Shown: positions 36,818-45,829 of the stretch, one piece after another
Layout: each line of letters opens with the position of its first letter
How positions within the stretch are numbered: the stretch's first letter is position 1
Assembly: GCF_021922985.1 (NCBI RefSeq)
Contig: NZ_CP040788.1
Span: forward strand, 868,001 to 932,000
Length of the DNA stretch: 64,000 nt
Source of the DNA: Clavibacter michiganensis subsp. tessellarius
Lineage (GTDB): Bacteria > Actinomycetota > Actinomycetes > Actinomycetales > Microbacteriaceae
Direction of reading: 5' to 3'
Notes under the pieces: generated by a model
Seen by the model: only the letters and a program-made list of their open reading frames with translations
Told to the model about the DNA's origin: nothing
The model's database searches: none
Translations under genes and position numbers: made by a program

Positions 36818-37915
36818 ATGAGCGCCGACCGGCCCTCGCCGCCCGCCGCCGGCGACGCCGCCCCCGTCCTCGTCCTCGAGGGGAACGGCGACGGCCACCG
36901 CTTCTACTACGTGCGCCTCCTCGCGGACGCGATCCTCGCCGCAGGCGGACGCCCGGTGCTCGTGACCCGTCCCGGGCAGATGGACAGCCCGCAGGCGGCG
37001 GAGTTCCTGGCCGGGCTCCCGACCTCCTTCCGATCGGTCGAGGTCGCCCAGGCCGACGTCGCCTCCGCGTCGGTCGTGGCGCGGCGGCTCGGTGCGCGCC
37101 GCATCGTCGTCCCGGACGGCGACCGCCATCTCGTGTCGCTCGTCACGCGCCGCGGCAGGGACCTGCCCCACGTCACCGCGCTCGTGATGCGCGAGCCGGT
37201 GCTGCGCCGCGACCAACGGCTCCGCCCGCTCGCCCGCCAGTGGCTGAAGCGCGCCACGATGACGCTCGCCGGACTGCGCCGGTCGACCACCGTGACGGTC
37301 CTCAAGTCGTCCGTGTGGGCGGGTCGCTCCCGCTTCCCCGTCGCCCAGGATCCCGTGACGCTGGCCGCCACGACGGCGGACGTCGCCGCGTTCCGCGAGC
37401 GGTGGGACCTGGGGGCGGATCGCCGGTGGTTCGGCGTCGTCGGCGCCATCACCGCCCGCAAGAACCTGCCCCTCGTCGCTGAGGCCCTCGCGCGGGTCGC
37501 CGACGAGGGCGTCGGCCTGTTCGTCGGCGGGGCCGTGTTCGACGGCCAGCTCGCCGCGGCTGAGCCGCACCTCGCGGAGGCCCGCCGGCGGGGAGCCCGC
37601 GTGGTCGTGGTCGACCGGATGCTCGAGGACGTCGAGCTCGACGCCGCCATCGGCGCGGTGGACTGCGTCGTCCTCGCGCACTCGAACGAGGGCCCGAGCG
37701 GCATCCTCGGCAAGGCCGTCATGTCCGGCACGCGCCTGCTCCTGTCGGGGGCCGCGAGCCTCCGGCGCGACGCGGAGGCCGTGCCCGCGCACGCGAGCTG
37801 GACCCCGCTCACGGTCGACGCGATCGCGACGGGCATGGCGGACGCGCGCCGCGCCGACCGTCCCGCCGCGGTGACCGACATGGGCACCTCCCGCTTCACG
37901 GCGGCGCTGCTGTGA
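36818..37915 (+). CDS. Probable glycosyltransferase (GT-B fold)
   Basis: This 365-residue protein starts VLVLEGNGDGHRFYYVRLLADAI, an acceptor-lobe opening. The second lobe is seen at RRWFGVVGAITARKNLPLVAEAL near 203-225, and the late region is ADCVVLAHSNEGPSGILGKAVMSG-like (CVVLAHSNEGPSGILGKAVM near 285-304), which resembles a donor-binding loop. Family assignment is less certain than for its neighbours. It overlaps the flippase gene by four bases and is the first gene of a three-gene unit. Confidence 0.72.
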   Translation: MSADRPSPPAAGDAAPVLVLEGNGDGHRFYYVRLLADAILAAGGRPVLVTRPGQMDSPQAAEFLAGLPTSFRSVEVAQADVASASVVARRLGARRIVVPDGDRHLVSLVTRRGRDLPHVTALVMREPVLRRDQRLRPLARQWLKRATMTLAGLRRSTTVTVLKSSVWAGRSRFPVAQDPVTLAATTADVAAFRERWDLGADRRWFGVVGAITARKNLPLVAEALARVADEGVGLFVGGAVFDGQLAAAEPHLAEARRRGARVVVVDRMLEDVELDAAIGAVDCVVLAHSNEGPSGILGKAVMSGTRLLLSGAASLRRDAEAVPAHASWTPLTVDAIATGMADARRADRPAAVTDMGTSRFTAALL

Positions 37916-39153
37916 CGGACGCCGCACCCGCCCCCGCGCCCTCCGGCGGCCTCGGCCGGCAGGCCACCTTCCTGGCCGCGTCGACCGCGTTCGCGCAGAT
38001 CCTCACGGCGCTCATCTACCTCTTCGCCGCGCGGGTCAGCGGCCCCACCGCGTTCGGCCAGGTCGTCACGGCCATCGCGATCGCCACGAGCGCCGTGGGC
38101 GTCCTCGACTTCGGCACCAACTCGCTCTGGATCCGCGAGACGGCGAAGGGCGCGCTCACCACGCACGACCTCGCCCGCCGTGCGCTGGCCAAGACCCTGA
38201 TCGCCCTGGTGGCCTTCTCGATCGGCGGCGTCCTCCTCCTCGTCCTCTCGCCCAACCCGTGGCTGTGGACGGCCGCCCCGATAGCCATGTTCCTGCTGAT
38301 CTCGCAGACGGCCCAGGTCCCGCTCCGCGCGCACTCGCGCATCGGCGTCGTCGCGCTGTCCCTGGTCGTCGACCGCCTCGTCGGCATGCTCGTCCTCTTC
38401 GGCGGGATGCTGCTCGGCGCGGACGGCGCCGCCTCGCTGTGGCTGGCGCTCGTCTGCGGCTCCATCGGCGGCACCCTGCTGCTGGTGTCGCAGATGCCGG
38501 GACGCCGTCGCCTCCTGGTGTCCCCGGAGCTCCGGCACCACCCGTGGCGCGGATCCGGGTTCTACGGGCTGAGCTCGATGGCCGCCACGTCCCAGGTCCT
38601 CGACGTCGCCATCATGTCGGCCGTCGCGGGCCCCGCCGCGGCGGGCATCTACGGGGCCGTCAACCGGTGGACGCAGCCCATGGGCCTCGCGGTCTCGGCC
38701 TTCGCGGCCGCCGCCGTCCCCGTCGTCGCCCGCGCGCGGTCGTGGAGCGCGGCGTGGCCGCAGGTGAAGAGGGCGCTGTGGCTCCCGGGCGCCGCGCTGG
38801 CCGCGTGCGTCGTGGTGATCATCGGCGCCCCGGTCTTCGTGGACGTCCTGGTCGGGGACGCCTACGCGGAGTCGGCCACCGTCCTCCGGGTGCTCGCGTT
38901 CGGCACCCTGTTCGCCATCGTCAACCAGCCCGTCGCCGTGTTCCTCCAGAGCCTCGGTCGGGACAGGGCGGTGTCGTTCGTGACGCTCTCCCTCGTCGCC
39001 ATCCAGCTCGGGCTGGTCGCCGTGCTGGCGTCGCTCTACGGCGCGGTCGGCGCCGCGTTCGCCTTCCTGCTCACGCAGGCGTGCATGCTCCTGCTCCTCC
39101 TGCTGCTCACCCGCACCGGACGCGCGCGGACCGGCGGGGGAGACCCGTCATGA
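37912..39153 (+). CDS. Polysaccharide flippase / O-unit exporter (Wzx, MATE-like superfamily)
   Basis: This 413-residue protein has about twelve hydrophobic segments. The first is TFLAASTAFAQILTALIYLF, followed by ARVSGPTAFGQVVTAIAIAT, the typical opening of oligosaccharide flippases. It would move lipid-linked repeat units across the membrane. The GTG start overlaps the upstream glycosyltransferase stop, and its own stop overlaps the next glycosyltransferase start, so the three are co-translated. Confidence 0.9.
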   Translation: MTDAAPAPAPSGGLGRQATFLAASTAFAQILTALIYLFAARVSGPTAFGQVVTAIAIATSAVGVLDFGTNSLWIRETAKGALTTHDLARRALAKTLIALVAFSIGGVLLLVLSPNPWLWTAAPIAMFLLISQTAQVPLRAHSRIGVVALSLVVDRLVGMLVLFGGMLLGADGAASLWLALVCGSIGGTLLLVSQMPGRRRLLVSPELRHHPWRGSGFYGLSSMAATSQVLDVAIMSAVAGPAAAGIYGAVNRWTQPMGLAVSAFAAAAVPVVARARSWSAAWPQVKRALWLPGAALAACVVVIIGAPVFVDVLVGDAYAESATVLRVLAFGTLFAIVNQPVAVFLQSLGRDRAVSFVTLSLVAIQLGLVAVLASLYGAVGAAFAFLLTQACMLLLLLLLTRTGRARTGGGDPS

Positions 39154-40178
39154 GGATCCTGCAGCTCCTCCTCCGCCCGCAGATCGGCGGCGCCGAGACG
39201 CTGGTCGCCAGCCTCGCCGCGGAGTGGCGGCGGCTCGGCCACACCAGCGAGCTGGCCTACCTCGATCCGGAGGGGGCCTCGACGGGGAAGGTCGCCCGCG
39301 GGCTGCGGCTGCGGCGCGTCATCCGCGACGTCGACCCCGACCTCGTGGTCAGCCACTCCGCCCTCCCGAACCTCTACTCGGCGATCGTGACCCCGCGCCG
39401 GACGCCGCTGCTGTCCGTGCTGCACAGCGCCACCGACGACTTCGCGTCGACCCTGCTCCGGCAGGCGGAGGCGCGCAGCCGGACCCGGGCCCGGACCGTC
39501 GTCGCGGTGAGCCGGAAGCAGGTCGACGAGTACGCCGCGCACTTCCCGGGCCGACCCCGTCCGGTGCTCGTCCCGAACGGCATCTCCGGCGACCTGCCGC
39601 GGAGGCCCGAACGCACGCCGCGCCCTCCGCGCGTGATCACCATGGCGCGCGTGGCGAGCCAGAAGGAGCCCGAGCTCTGGCTCGACGTGGTCGACCGGTT
39701 CGCCCTCGCGGACCCGGGCGTGGCGTTCTCGTGGAGGGGCCCGGTGCTCCTGTCCGATCCCCGGATCGCGCGCTTCTGGGAGACCGTGCGGGCGCACGGC
39801 CATGAGGACCTCCTCCCGGGGCCCTCGGGCGACGTCGGCGCCGACCTCGCCGCCGCCGACCTCTGCTTCCACCCGTCCAGCCGCGAGGCGCACAGCATCG
39901 GCGTGCTCGAGGCGGCGGCCGTCGGGTTGCCCGTGGTCTGCAGCGCGGACGTCGCGGCCACCCTCCCGTCCTACGTGCCCGCCGCGACCTTCGTCTCGGG
40001 CGACGCCGCGTCCGCGGTCGCCGCCATCCGTTCCGTCCTCGACGACCATCCCGCCGCCCTCGCCCGAGCGGTCACGACGAGCGCGCGCGTCCGTGAGGAG
40101 TACAGCATCGGCGCCACGGCGCGCGCGTACCTCCGGATCGCCGGCGTCGCGGGCCCGAGGGAGCCGGCACCTCGCTGA
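39150..40178 (+). CDS. GT4 family glycosyltransferase
   Basis: This 342-residue GT-B enzyme opens RILQLLLRPQIGGAETLVAS, with the glycine-rich donor loop IGGAE. The second lobe is RVITMARVASQKEPELWL near 158-175, and the E-x7-E region is SSREAHSIGVLEAAAVGLPVV near 249-269. The start overlaps the flippase stop (ATGA). It is the last gene of the unit and converges on the sugar transferase gene. Confidence 0.87.
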   Translation: MRILQLLLRPQIGGAETLVASLAAEWRRLGHTSELAYLDPEGASTGKVARGLRLRRVIRDVDPDLVVSHSALPNLYSAIVTPRRTPLLSVLHSATDDFASTLLRQAEARSRTRARTVVAVSRKQVDEYAAHFPGRPRPVLVPNGISGDLPRRPERTPRPPRVITMARVASQKEPELWLDVVDRFALADPGVAFSWRGPVLLSDPRIARFWETVRAHGHEDLLPGPSGDVGADLAAADLCFHPSSREAHSIGVLEAAAVGLPVVCSADVAATLPSYVPAATFVSGDAASAVAAIRSVLDDHPAALARAVTTSARVREEYSIGATARAYLRIAGVAGPREPAPR

Positions 40179-40186
40179 TCCGGCTC

Positions 40187-40230
40187 CGCCGACGCGAGGG
40201 GGAGCAGGACCTCGCCCTCGCGCGTCGGCG
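40187..40230. terminator. Hairpin between converging glycosyltransferase and sugar transferase genes
   Basis: CGCCGACGCGAGGG pairs with CCCTCGCGCGTCGGCG, with a two-base bulge and a loop of about 14 nt. It lies nine nt after the rightward stop and 100 nt beyond the leftward stop. It lacks a T-tract. Confidence 0.45.
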
Positions 40231-40331
40231 CCGCTCACGTGCCGTCCGCGGACGGCGCGGCCCCTGATGCCCGGGCTCCGGCATCCGCGCGTGCCGACGA
40301 CGAGCCGGTCAGGTCGAGCGCCGCACGCGCC

Positions 40332-41921
40332 TCAGTACGCCCCGTCCCGCTGCAGCACGGCCCGCGCGGTCTTCCAGAGGATGACGAGGTCGCCCACGAT
40401 GGACCAGTTCTCCACGTAGTACAGGTCGAGCCGGACGCTGTCCTCCCACGAGAGGTTCGAGCGGCCGCTGACCTGCCAGAGCCCCGTGATGCCCGGCTTC
40501 ACGAGGAACCGGCGGTGCACCTTCGTCTCGTACGCCTCCACCTCGCGGGCGAGCGGCGGCCGCGGGCCGACGAGCGACATGGTGCCGTTGAGGACGTTGA
40601 CGAGCTGCATCAGCTCGTCGAGGCTGTAGCGGCGGAGGAAGCGGCCGACCGGCGTGACCCGCGGGTCGTCCTTCATCTTGAAGAGGACGGAGTTCCCCGC
40701 GTCCCTGTCCTGCTTCTGCAGGTCCAGCAGGCGCGCCTCCGCGTCGGTGGCCATGGTGCGGAACTTGAGCATCGGGAACGGCCGCCCGTTGATGCCGACG
40801 CGCTCCTGCCGGAACAGCACGGGGCCGGGGGTGCTCAGGCGGATCGTCGCGGCGATGGCGAGGAAGAGCGGCGACGCGAGCACGAGGATGAGCACGCTCG
40901 CCACGATGTCGAACGCCCGCTTCGCGAAGAGCTTCGTGCCCTCGTAGCGCGGCGTCTCCACGTGGATGAGCGGCAGGCCGGCGACCGGGCGGGTGTGGAT
41001 GCGCGGACCCCCGATGTCCGTGAGGCTCGGCGCGACCACGAGGTGCTGCCTGCCGGGCTCGAGCGACCAGCTCAGCTCCCGGATCCGCTCCGGCGCGAGC
41101 TCGTCGTTGCTCGCGATGACGATGGTGTCGGCGTCGACGGCGCGCATGGCGGCCGGGAGGTCGTCCAGCTTGCCGAGCACGGGGATCCCGGTGCCGGGGA
41201 TCGTCGCCGCGATGACGCCCGACGGGATGCACGCCCCCACCACGAGGTAGCCGGCGTACGGCTGGCGGGCGAGCTCCCGGGCGAGGAAGCCCGTCGACGC
41301 CTCGGAGCCGATGAGGAGCACGCGGGACGAGTAGCGGCCCTTGGCCCGCTGCACGTTGAGCCACTGCCGCCACATCCAGCGGCTGAGCACGAGGGTCACG
41401 AGGCCCAGGGGGAGGGCGATGATGATGTAGCCGCGGGCGAAGTCGATGCGGCCGAGGAACGCCACGATCGCGACCATGCCGAAGAGCCGGACCGTGGCCG
41501 AGAGGATGAGCCGGTACTCCTGCGGCCCGGTGCCGAGCACGCGGTAGCCGCGGGTGCCGTAGAGGCCGAGGGCGAGCATCCAGGAGGCGACGATGACGAT
41601 GGAGATGAGGGAGTAGCTGACGGTGACGCCGTCGTAGTCGCCGTTGAAGGCGACGTCCGACGTCGTGACGCCGAACCAGGCGATCTGCACGCCGAAGACG
41701 ACCCAGATGAGCACGAGGAGGTCGGTGATGACGAGGCCGATCGCGTAGGTGCGGCGCCAGTCGTTCGCGCGGACGCCGTCGGCCTCGGTCACGGGTCCGG
41801 CGTCGGGCCGGGTGCCGCGCGCGGCGCGCTCCTCGGGATGCAACCGCGGGTCCGTCTCGCGCGCGTCCTGTCCGTGCGTCGCCCTCTGTCCGATCACTGT
41901 CCCCCCCAGCCGATGGTGCAT
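40332..41921 (-). CDS. Undecaprenyl-phosphate sugar phosphotransferase (WcaJ/WbaP-type, exopolysaccharide priming)
   Basis: This 529-residue membrane enzyme starts repeat-unit synthesis by placing a sugar-1-phosphate on undecaprenyl phosphate. Four hydrophobic segments lie at about 55-165. A Rossmann-like middle region (RVLLIGSEASTGFLA) follows, then the catalytic bacterial sugar transferase domain from about 335. Its marks are KRAFDIVASVLILVLASPLF, MLKFRTM, DELMQLVNVLNGTMSLVGPRPP and PGITGLWQVSGRSNLSW. The start is uncertain: ATG 41921 lacks spacing to a ribosome site, and an in-frame GTG nine codons later follows GGGGGG closely. Confidence 0.93.
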   Translation of the reverse strand: MHHRLGGTVIGQRATHGQDARETDPRLHPEERAARGTRPDAGPVTEADGVRANDWRRTYAIGLVITDLLVLIWVVFGVQIAWFGVTTSDVAFNGDYDGVTVSYSLISIVIVASWMLALGLYGTRGYRVLGTGPQEYRLILSATVRLFGMVAIVAFLGRIDFARGYIIIALPLGLVTLVLSRWMWRQWLNVQRAKGRYSSRVLLIGSEASTGFLARELARQPYAGYLVVGACIPSGVIAATIPGTGIPVLGKLDDLPAAMRAVDADTIVIASNDELAPERIRELSWSLEPGRQHLVVAPSLTDIGGPRIHTRPVAGLPLIHVETPRYEGTKLFAKRAFDIVASVLILVLASPLFLAIAATIRLSTPGPVLFRQERVGINGRPFPMLKFRTMATDAEARLLDLQKQDRDAGNSVLFKMKDDPRVTPVGRFLRRYSLDELMQLVNVLNGTMSLVGPRPPLAREVEAYETKVHRRFLVKPGITGLWQVSGRSNLSWEDSVRLDLYYVENWSIVGDLVILWKTARAVLQRDGAY

Positions 41922-42036
41922 CCCCCTGAGGCGTCATCGGCTCCAGGTTCCGAGACTACAGGCGAACCCCCGCATCCCCGGCGGCGCGACCCTCACCGGA
42001 CGTGAGGTCATGGACCGGAGGCCGCGATCGGGTGGG

Positions 42037-42324
42037 TCAGATGCGCGTCCACGTGCCGCCGTCGCGGCGGGTGATGCTCGCCCGGGGCACGTCCACGAGC
42101 TCCGCGGTCCGCGCCCGGACGGTTCCGGCGACGCGCTCGGCCATGTCGTCGTCGTCGGCGGTGAAGCGGACGGTGAGGCGCGGCTCGCCCCGCACGACCT
42201 GGATGTCGTTCGCCTCGAGCGTCGCGCGCTCGGCGGCCACACGGGCCGCGGCGGGGAGGACGGCGCTCGGATCCGCGCCCGCGCGCAGGGCCCCGACGGT
42301 CATGGTGATGCGGTAGGAGGGCAC
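42037..42324 (-). CDS. Small conserved-looking hypothetical protein
   Basis: This 95-residue protein (GTG 42324) opens PSYRITMTVGALRAGADPSA and has alternating strands and helices, for example GEPRLTVRFTADDDDMAERV. It has no signal or membrane segment. I do not recognise it. Codon use is like its neighbours, and the third-position G+C is high, so it is probably real. It lies downstream of the cold-shock gene on the same strand, after a terminator. Confidence 0.6.
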   Translation of the reverse strand: MPSYRITMTVGALRAGADPSAVLPAAARVAAERATLEANDIQVVRGEPRLTVRFTADDDDMAERVAGTVRARTAELVDVPRASITRRDGGTWTRI

Positions 42325-42365
42325 GCCCCATGCTCTCGCACGAGCGGATGGTCCGTTAACGGGAG

Positions 42366-42395
42366 AACGGCTCCGACCGCATGGTCGGAGCCGTT
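42366..42395 (-). terminator. Terminator hairpin after cold-shock gene
   Basis: AACGGCTCCGACC at 42366-42378 and GGTCGGAGCCGTT at 42383-42395 are exact inverted repeats around GCAT. It lies 46 nt past the cspA stop in the minus-strand direction. Confidence 0.8.
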
Positions 42396-42440
42396 CCCGG
42401 AAGCTCAGCGTGCGTCGCCCACCAGGGTGGGCGGGTGGCG

Positions 42441-42644
42441 TTAGAGCGGGCGGATGTTCTCAGCCTGGGGACCCTTGGGGCCCTGGGCGACCTCGAACTC
42501 CACCTTCTGGTTCTCGTCGAGCGACTTGTAGCCGCCCGTCGCGATAGCGGAGTAGTGAGCGAACACATCCGCGGTTCCGTTGTCGGGAGCGATGAAGCCG
42601 AAGCCCTTTTCAGCGTTGAACCACTTGACGGTGCCTGTTGCCAT
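42441..42644 (-). CDS. cspA: Cold-shock protein (CspA family)
   Basis: This 67-residue single-strand nucleic-acid-binding protein consists of one cold-shock domain. RNP1 (KGFGFI, residues 13-18) and RNP2 (VFAHYS, residues 27-32) are intact. GAAGGAAATTT supplies a strong ribosome site before ATG. The upstream AT-rich tract in an otherwise very G+C-rich sequence and the long untranslated leader are typical of cold-shock genes. It acts as an RNA chaperone. Confidence 0.96.
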   Translation of the reverse strand: MATGTVKWFNAEKGFGFIAPDNGTADVFAHYSAIATGGYKSLDENQKVEFEVAQGPKGPQAENIRPL

Positions 42645-42920
42645 GACGAAATTTCCTTCAAAAAGAGATGCATCGATCCCGGGACCCGGGACCGCGGGTC
42701 ATCCGCCCCTCTGACACGACTCCGGCGGACCGGGCGGATCCGAGGACCTGACGACTTGTGAGCAACCCTAGCGGGTACCGCGGCGCAAAAGGGGGATGCG
42801 GCGACATTCGCGGGGGTGTTTCCCTGCGTGACGCCGTGGAGGGGTCGCGTGACGCCGCGTCCCCGGACCGTCGGCGCGGGGTCGGCCGGCGGCGTCGGAG
42901 GCGGCCGCCATGATGGGGGA

Positions 42921-44591
42921 GTGCACATCCTGGTCGCGAGGACGCCCGAGGGCGTGCGGCTCGTCGACCTCGACGCGGCGGGCGAGGTCGTCGCCGTGCG
43001 CGACGTCGGATCCGACGCGTGGCCGCGCCTCGCCGCCGAGCGCGAGCGCGCCGCCGACCCGCCGCGCTGGGTGTTCGACGACACGCGCACGTGGGCGCGC
43101 CCGCTCCTGGCCGCGGGCGTCCGGGTCGCGCGGTGCCACGACCTGCGGCTCTGCCACGCGATCCTCCGCCTCTCCACCCTCACCGCGGACAGCGCCCTCG
43201 CGCGCACGCCGCCCGGGCCGTGGGACCGCCCCGCCGGCATCGCTCGCGACCCGGCGCAGGGCGCCACCCTCTTCGACGACCTCGACGCGGCCGAGGGCCG
43301 GTCCGCCGACGAGCTCCTCGTCGAGCTCCGGCTCCAGCTCCAGGCCGTCGCCGGCAGCGCCGCGCCCGGTCGGCTGCGCCTGCTGCTGGCCGCCGAGTCC
43401 GCCGGCGCCCTCGTCGCCGCGGAGATGGAGCACGACGGCCTGCCCTGGGACACGGGCGTGCACGACGCCCTCCTCGTCGCGGCGCTCGGGCCGCGCCCGG
43501 CGGCGGGCGGCACGCCGGCGGCCCTCCAGCGCCTCGCCGCGCGCATCCGCGACGTCCTCCGTGCCCCGGACCTCAACGTCGACAGCCCGCCTGAGGTGCT
43601 GCGCGCCCTCCGCCGCGCCGGCATCGACGCCTCCAGCACCCGCCAGTGGGAGCTGCAGGAGATCGACCACCCGGTCATCGCGCCCCTCCTCGAGCACAAG
43701 AAGCTGTCCCGCCTGCTCACGGCCAACGGCTGGACGTGGATGGAGACCTGGATCCGCGACGGTCGATTTTACCCCGGCTACGTGCCCGGTGGCGTGGTCA
43801 CCGGCAGGTGGGCGGCCAGCGGGGGCGGCGCGCTCCAGCTCCCCCGGCAGATCCGCTCGGCCGTGCGGGCGGACCCGGGCTGGCGCCTCGTCGTGGCCGA
43901 CGCCGCGCAGCTCGAGCCGCGGATCCTCGCCGCCCTCGCCGAGGACCGCGCGATGGCCGACGCCGGCCGGGGCACCGACCTGTACCAGGGGCTCGTCGAC
44001 GCCGGCGTCGTCGACACCCGCGCCCACGCCAAGGTCGCGATGCTCGGCGCCATGTACGGGGCCACGTCGGGAGAGAGCGGCCGGCTGATGCCCCGCCTCG
44101 TCCGCGCGTACCCGCGGGCCACCGGGTACGTGGAGCAGGCGGCGCGCGCGGGGGAGAGCGGCGGGATCGTCAGCACGCGGCTCGGCCGGTCCTCGCCGCC
44201 GCCCGCCGACGCCTGGCGCGACGTCCAACAGCGCGGACAGGGCGCCGAGGCGTCGCCGGCGGACGCCGCTCGCGCGCGCACCTCGGCGCGCGACCAGGGC
44301 CGCTTCACCCGCAACTTCGTCGTCCAGGGCACCGCCGCCGAGTGGGCGCTCAGCTGGCTCGCCGGCCTGCGTCGTCGGCTGGCGGCGCTGGAGCGACCCG
44401 GATCCCGTCCCCACCTCGTCTTCTTCCTGCACGACGAGGTCATGGTGCACGCGCCCGACGACCGCGTCGACGAGGTGCGGGCGGCCGTCGCCGAGGCCGC
44501 CGCGGAGGCCGGGCGCCTGCTCTTCGGCGATGCCCCCGTCGACTTCCCCGTGACGATCGCGGTGGTCGACGACTACGCCCAGGCCAAGTGA
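42921..44591 (+). CDS. Family-A DNA polymerase-like protein (short, PolA-related)
   Basis: This 556-residue protein has the palm/fingers of family-A polymerases. Motif A is VVADAAQLEPRILAALA near residues 325-341, motif B is HAKVAMLGAMYGATSGE near 370-386, and motif C is FFLHDEVMVH near 502-511. The N-terminal third occupies the place of a 3'-5' exonuclease, but the DxE motif of that domain is not evident. Actinobacterial members are commonly labelled bifunctional 3'-5' exonuclease/DNA polymerase. GTG 42921 follows GGGGGA; there is no earlier good start. It is distinct from the main PolA, which is about 900 residues. Confidence 0.85.
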   Translation: MHILVARTPEGVRLVDLDAAGEVVAVRDVGSDAWPRLAAERERAADPPRWVFDDTRTWARPLLAAGVRVARCHDLRLCHAILRLSTLTADSALARTPPGPWDRPAGIARDPAQGATLFDDLDAAEGRSADELLVELRLQLQAVAGSAAPGRLRLLLAAESAGALVAAEMEHDGLPWDTGVHDALLVAALGPRPAAGGTPAALQRLAARIRDVLRAPDLNVDSPPEVLRALRRAGIDASSTRQWELQEIDHPVIAPLLEHKKLSRLLTANGWTWMETWIRDGRFYPGYVPGGVVTGRWAASGGGALQLPRQIRSAVRADPGWRLVVADAAQLEPRILAALAEDRAMADAGRGTDLYQGLVDAGVVDTRAHAKVAMLGAMYGATSGESGRLMPRLVRAYPRATGYVEQAARAGESGGIVSTRLGRSSPPPADAWRDVQQRGQGAEASPADAARARTSARDQGRFTRNFVVQGTAAEWALSWLAGLRRRLAALERPGSRPHLVFFLHDEVMVHAPDDRVDEVRAAVAEAAAEAGRLLFGDAPVDFPVTIAVVDDYAQAK

Positions 44592-44610
44592 CGCGGCCCT
44601 CCGGACGCGA

Positions 44611-44642
44611 CGATGCCCGGCCCCCTGGGGGACCGGGCATCG
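44611..44642 (+). terminator. Terminator hairpin after polymerase gene
   Basis: CGATGCCCGG (44611-44620) pairs with CCGGGCATCG (44633-44642), and the inner CCCC/GGGG extends the stem. It lies between converging genes, so it may serve both. Confidence 0.75.
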
Positions 44643-44658
44643 GATGCTGCGGGGAGGA

Positions 44659-44841
44659 TCAGCCGCCGGAGCCGACGTCGCCCTCGTGGTCGTCGCCCTC
44701 GGCGGTGTTGCTGCCCGAGCCGTCGGGCGTGGAGTCCGAGGACCCGCTCTCCTCGGTGACCGAGGAGGACTCCACGTGCTCCTCCGTGTGCGTCGTCGTG
44801 CCGTCGTCGTCGGTCGAGGTGCTCTCGTGGTCTGTGCTCAT
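44659..44841 (-). CDS. Small acidic Ser/Thr-rich hypothetical protein
   Basis: This 60-residue peptide is almost entirely Ser, Thr, Asp, Glu, Gly and His (opening MSTDHESTSTDDDGTTTHTE). No fold is predicted by eye. Such short acidic proteins occur in Microbacteriaceae, but I know no function. It has its own ATG, ends just before the polymerase terminator, and does not overlap another credible gene. Confidence 0.5.
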   Translation of the reverse strand: MSTDHESTSTDDDGTTTHTEEHVESSSVTEESGSSDSTPDGSGSNTAEGDDHEGDVGSGG

Positions 44842-44946
44842 GCCCCGACCGTACGCCCGCCTCCCGCCCGGGGGAACCCCGCCGACGACGACCGCGACGG
44901 GCCGCGCCGACTTGGCCGCCGACCCCCGGGCGGCGAGGATGGGGGC

Positions 44947-45801
44947 ATGACCGATCCCGTCGCCCCCGCCGCCCCCGTGCCCACCGACCCGGCGCAGGTC
45001 CTCGCGGTCTTCCGCGCGCGCCGCGAGCAGATGGTCGTCCTCCCGCAGGGCAACCTGGCCCTCGTCAACACCCAGTGGATCTCGCACGACGCGGCGCCGC
45101 AGCCCGTCTACGGCATCCCCGGCACCTGGTCGCCGCTCGAGCCCGGAGCGTCGGGCCTGCGCGTGCAGGCCTCCGCCGCGGACGGCCTCGTGGTGGACGG
45201 CGTGCTCGTGGACGGGGAGGCCGTCGTCCGCGGCCGCGACGACGCGGCGCCCTCCGCCGTGGTCGCGAGCGACACGGTCTCCGCCTTCGTCATCGCGAGC
45301 GAGGAGAGCACCTACGCGCTCCGCGTCTGGGACGCACGGTCCGAGGCCATCCGCGACTTCGGCGGGATCGACGCGTTCCCCTACTCCGAGGAGTGGGTCG
45401 TGAAGGCGGACTTCACGCCCATCGAGGGCGGACGCGCCATGGGCTTCGAGCACCTCAAGGACGACGGGGCGACCAAGGACAAGGTGGTCCCCGGGGAGAT
45501 CACGTTCACGAAGGACGGCATCGACTACTCGCTCGCCGCGTTCCGCGAGGGGCGCGCGCTCCTGCTCGTCTTCTCCGACGCCACGAGCGGCGAGTCGACC
45601 TACGGGGTGGGCCGGTTCCTGATGGTGGCGCCGTCGCCCGACGGCACGATCACGCTCGACTTCAACCGCGCCTACCTGCCGCCGTGCGCGTTCAGCTACA
45701 ACTTCAACTGCCCGATGCCGCCGAAGCAGAACCGCTTCGCCGTGCCCATCGAGGCGGGGGAGAAGAACGTGCTCGCCAAGGACGGCGGCCTCCTGCACTG
45801 A
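44947..45801 (+). CDS. DUF1684 family protein
   Basis: This 284-residue protein shows the DUF1684 pattern: YGIPGTWSPLEPG-type opening, VWDARSEAIRDFGGIDAFPY in the middle, and the very conserved end LDFNRAYLPPCAFSYNFNCP followed by PPKQNRFAVPIEAGEKN. The family has no established reaction. No signal peptide is present, so it is cytoplasmic. The ATG follows GAGGATGGGGGC. Confidence 0.9.
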   Translation: MTDPVAPAAPVPTDPAQVLAVFRARREQMVVLPQGNLALVNTQWISHDAAPQPVYGIPGTWSPLEPGASGLRVQASAADGLVVDGVLVDGEAVVRGRDDAAPSAVVASDTVSAFVIASEESTYALRVWDARSEAIRDFGGIDAFPYSEEWVVKADFTPIEGGRAMGFEHLKDDGATKDKVVPGEITFTKDGIDYSLAAFREGRALLLVFSDATSGESTYGVGRFLMVAPSPDGTITLDFNRAYLPPCAFSYNFNCPMPPKQNRFAVPIEAGEKNVLAKDGGLLH

Positions 45802-45829
45802 GCCCCCGGGTCTCGCCGGCCGCCGCGGC

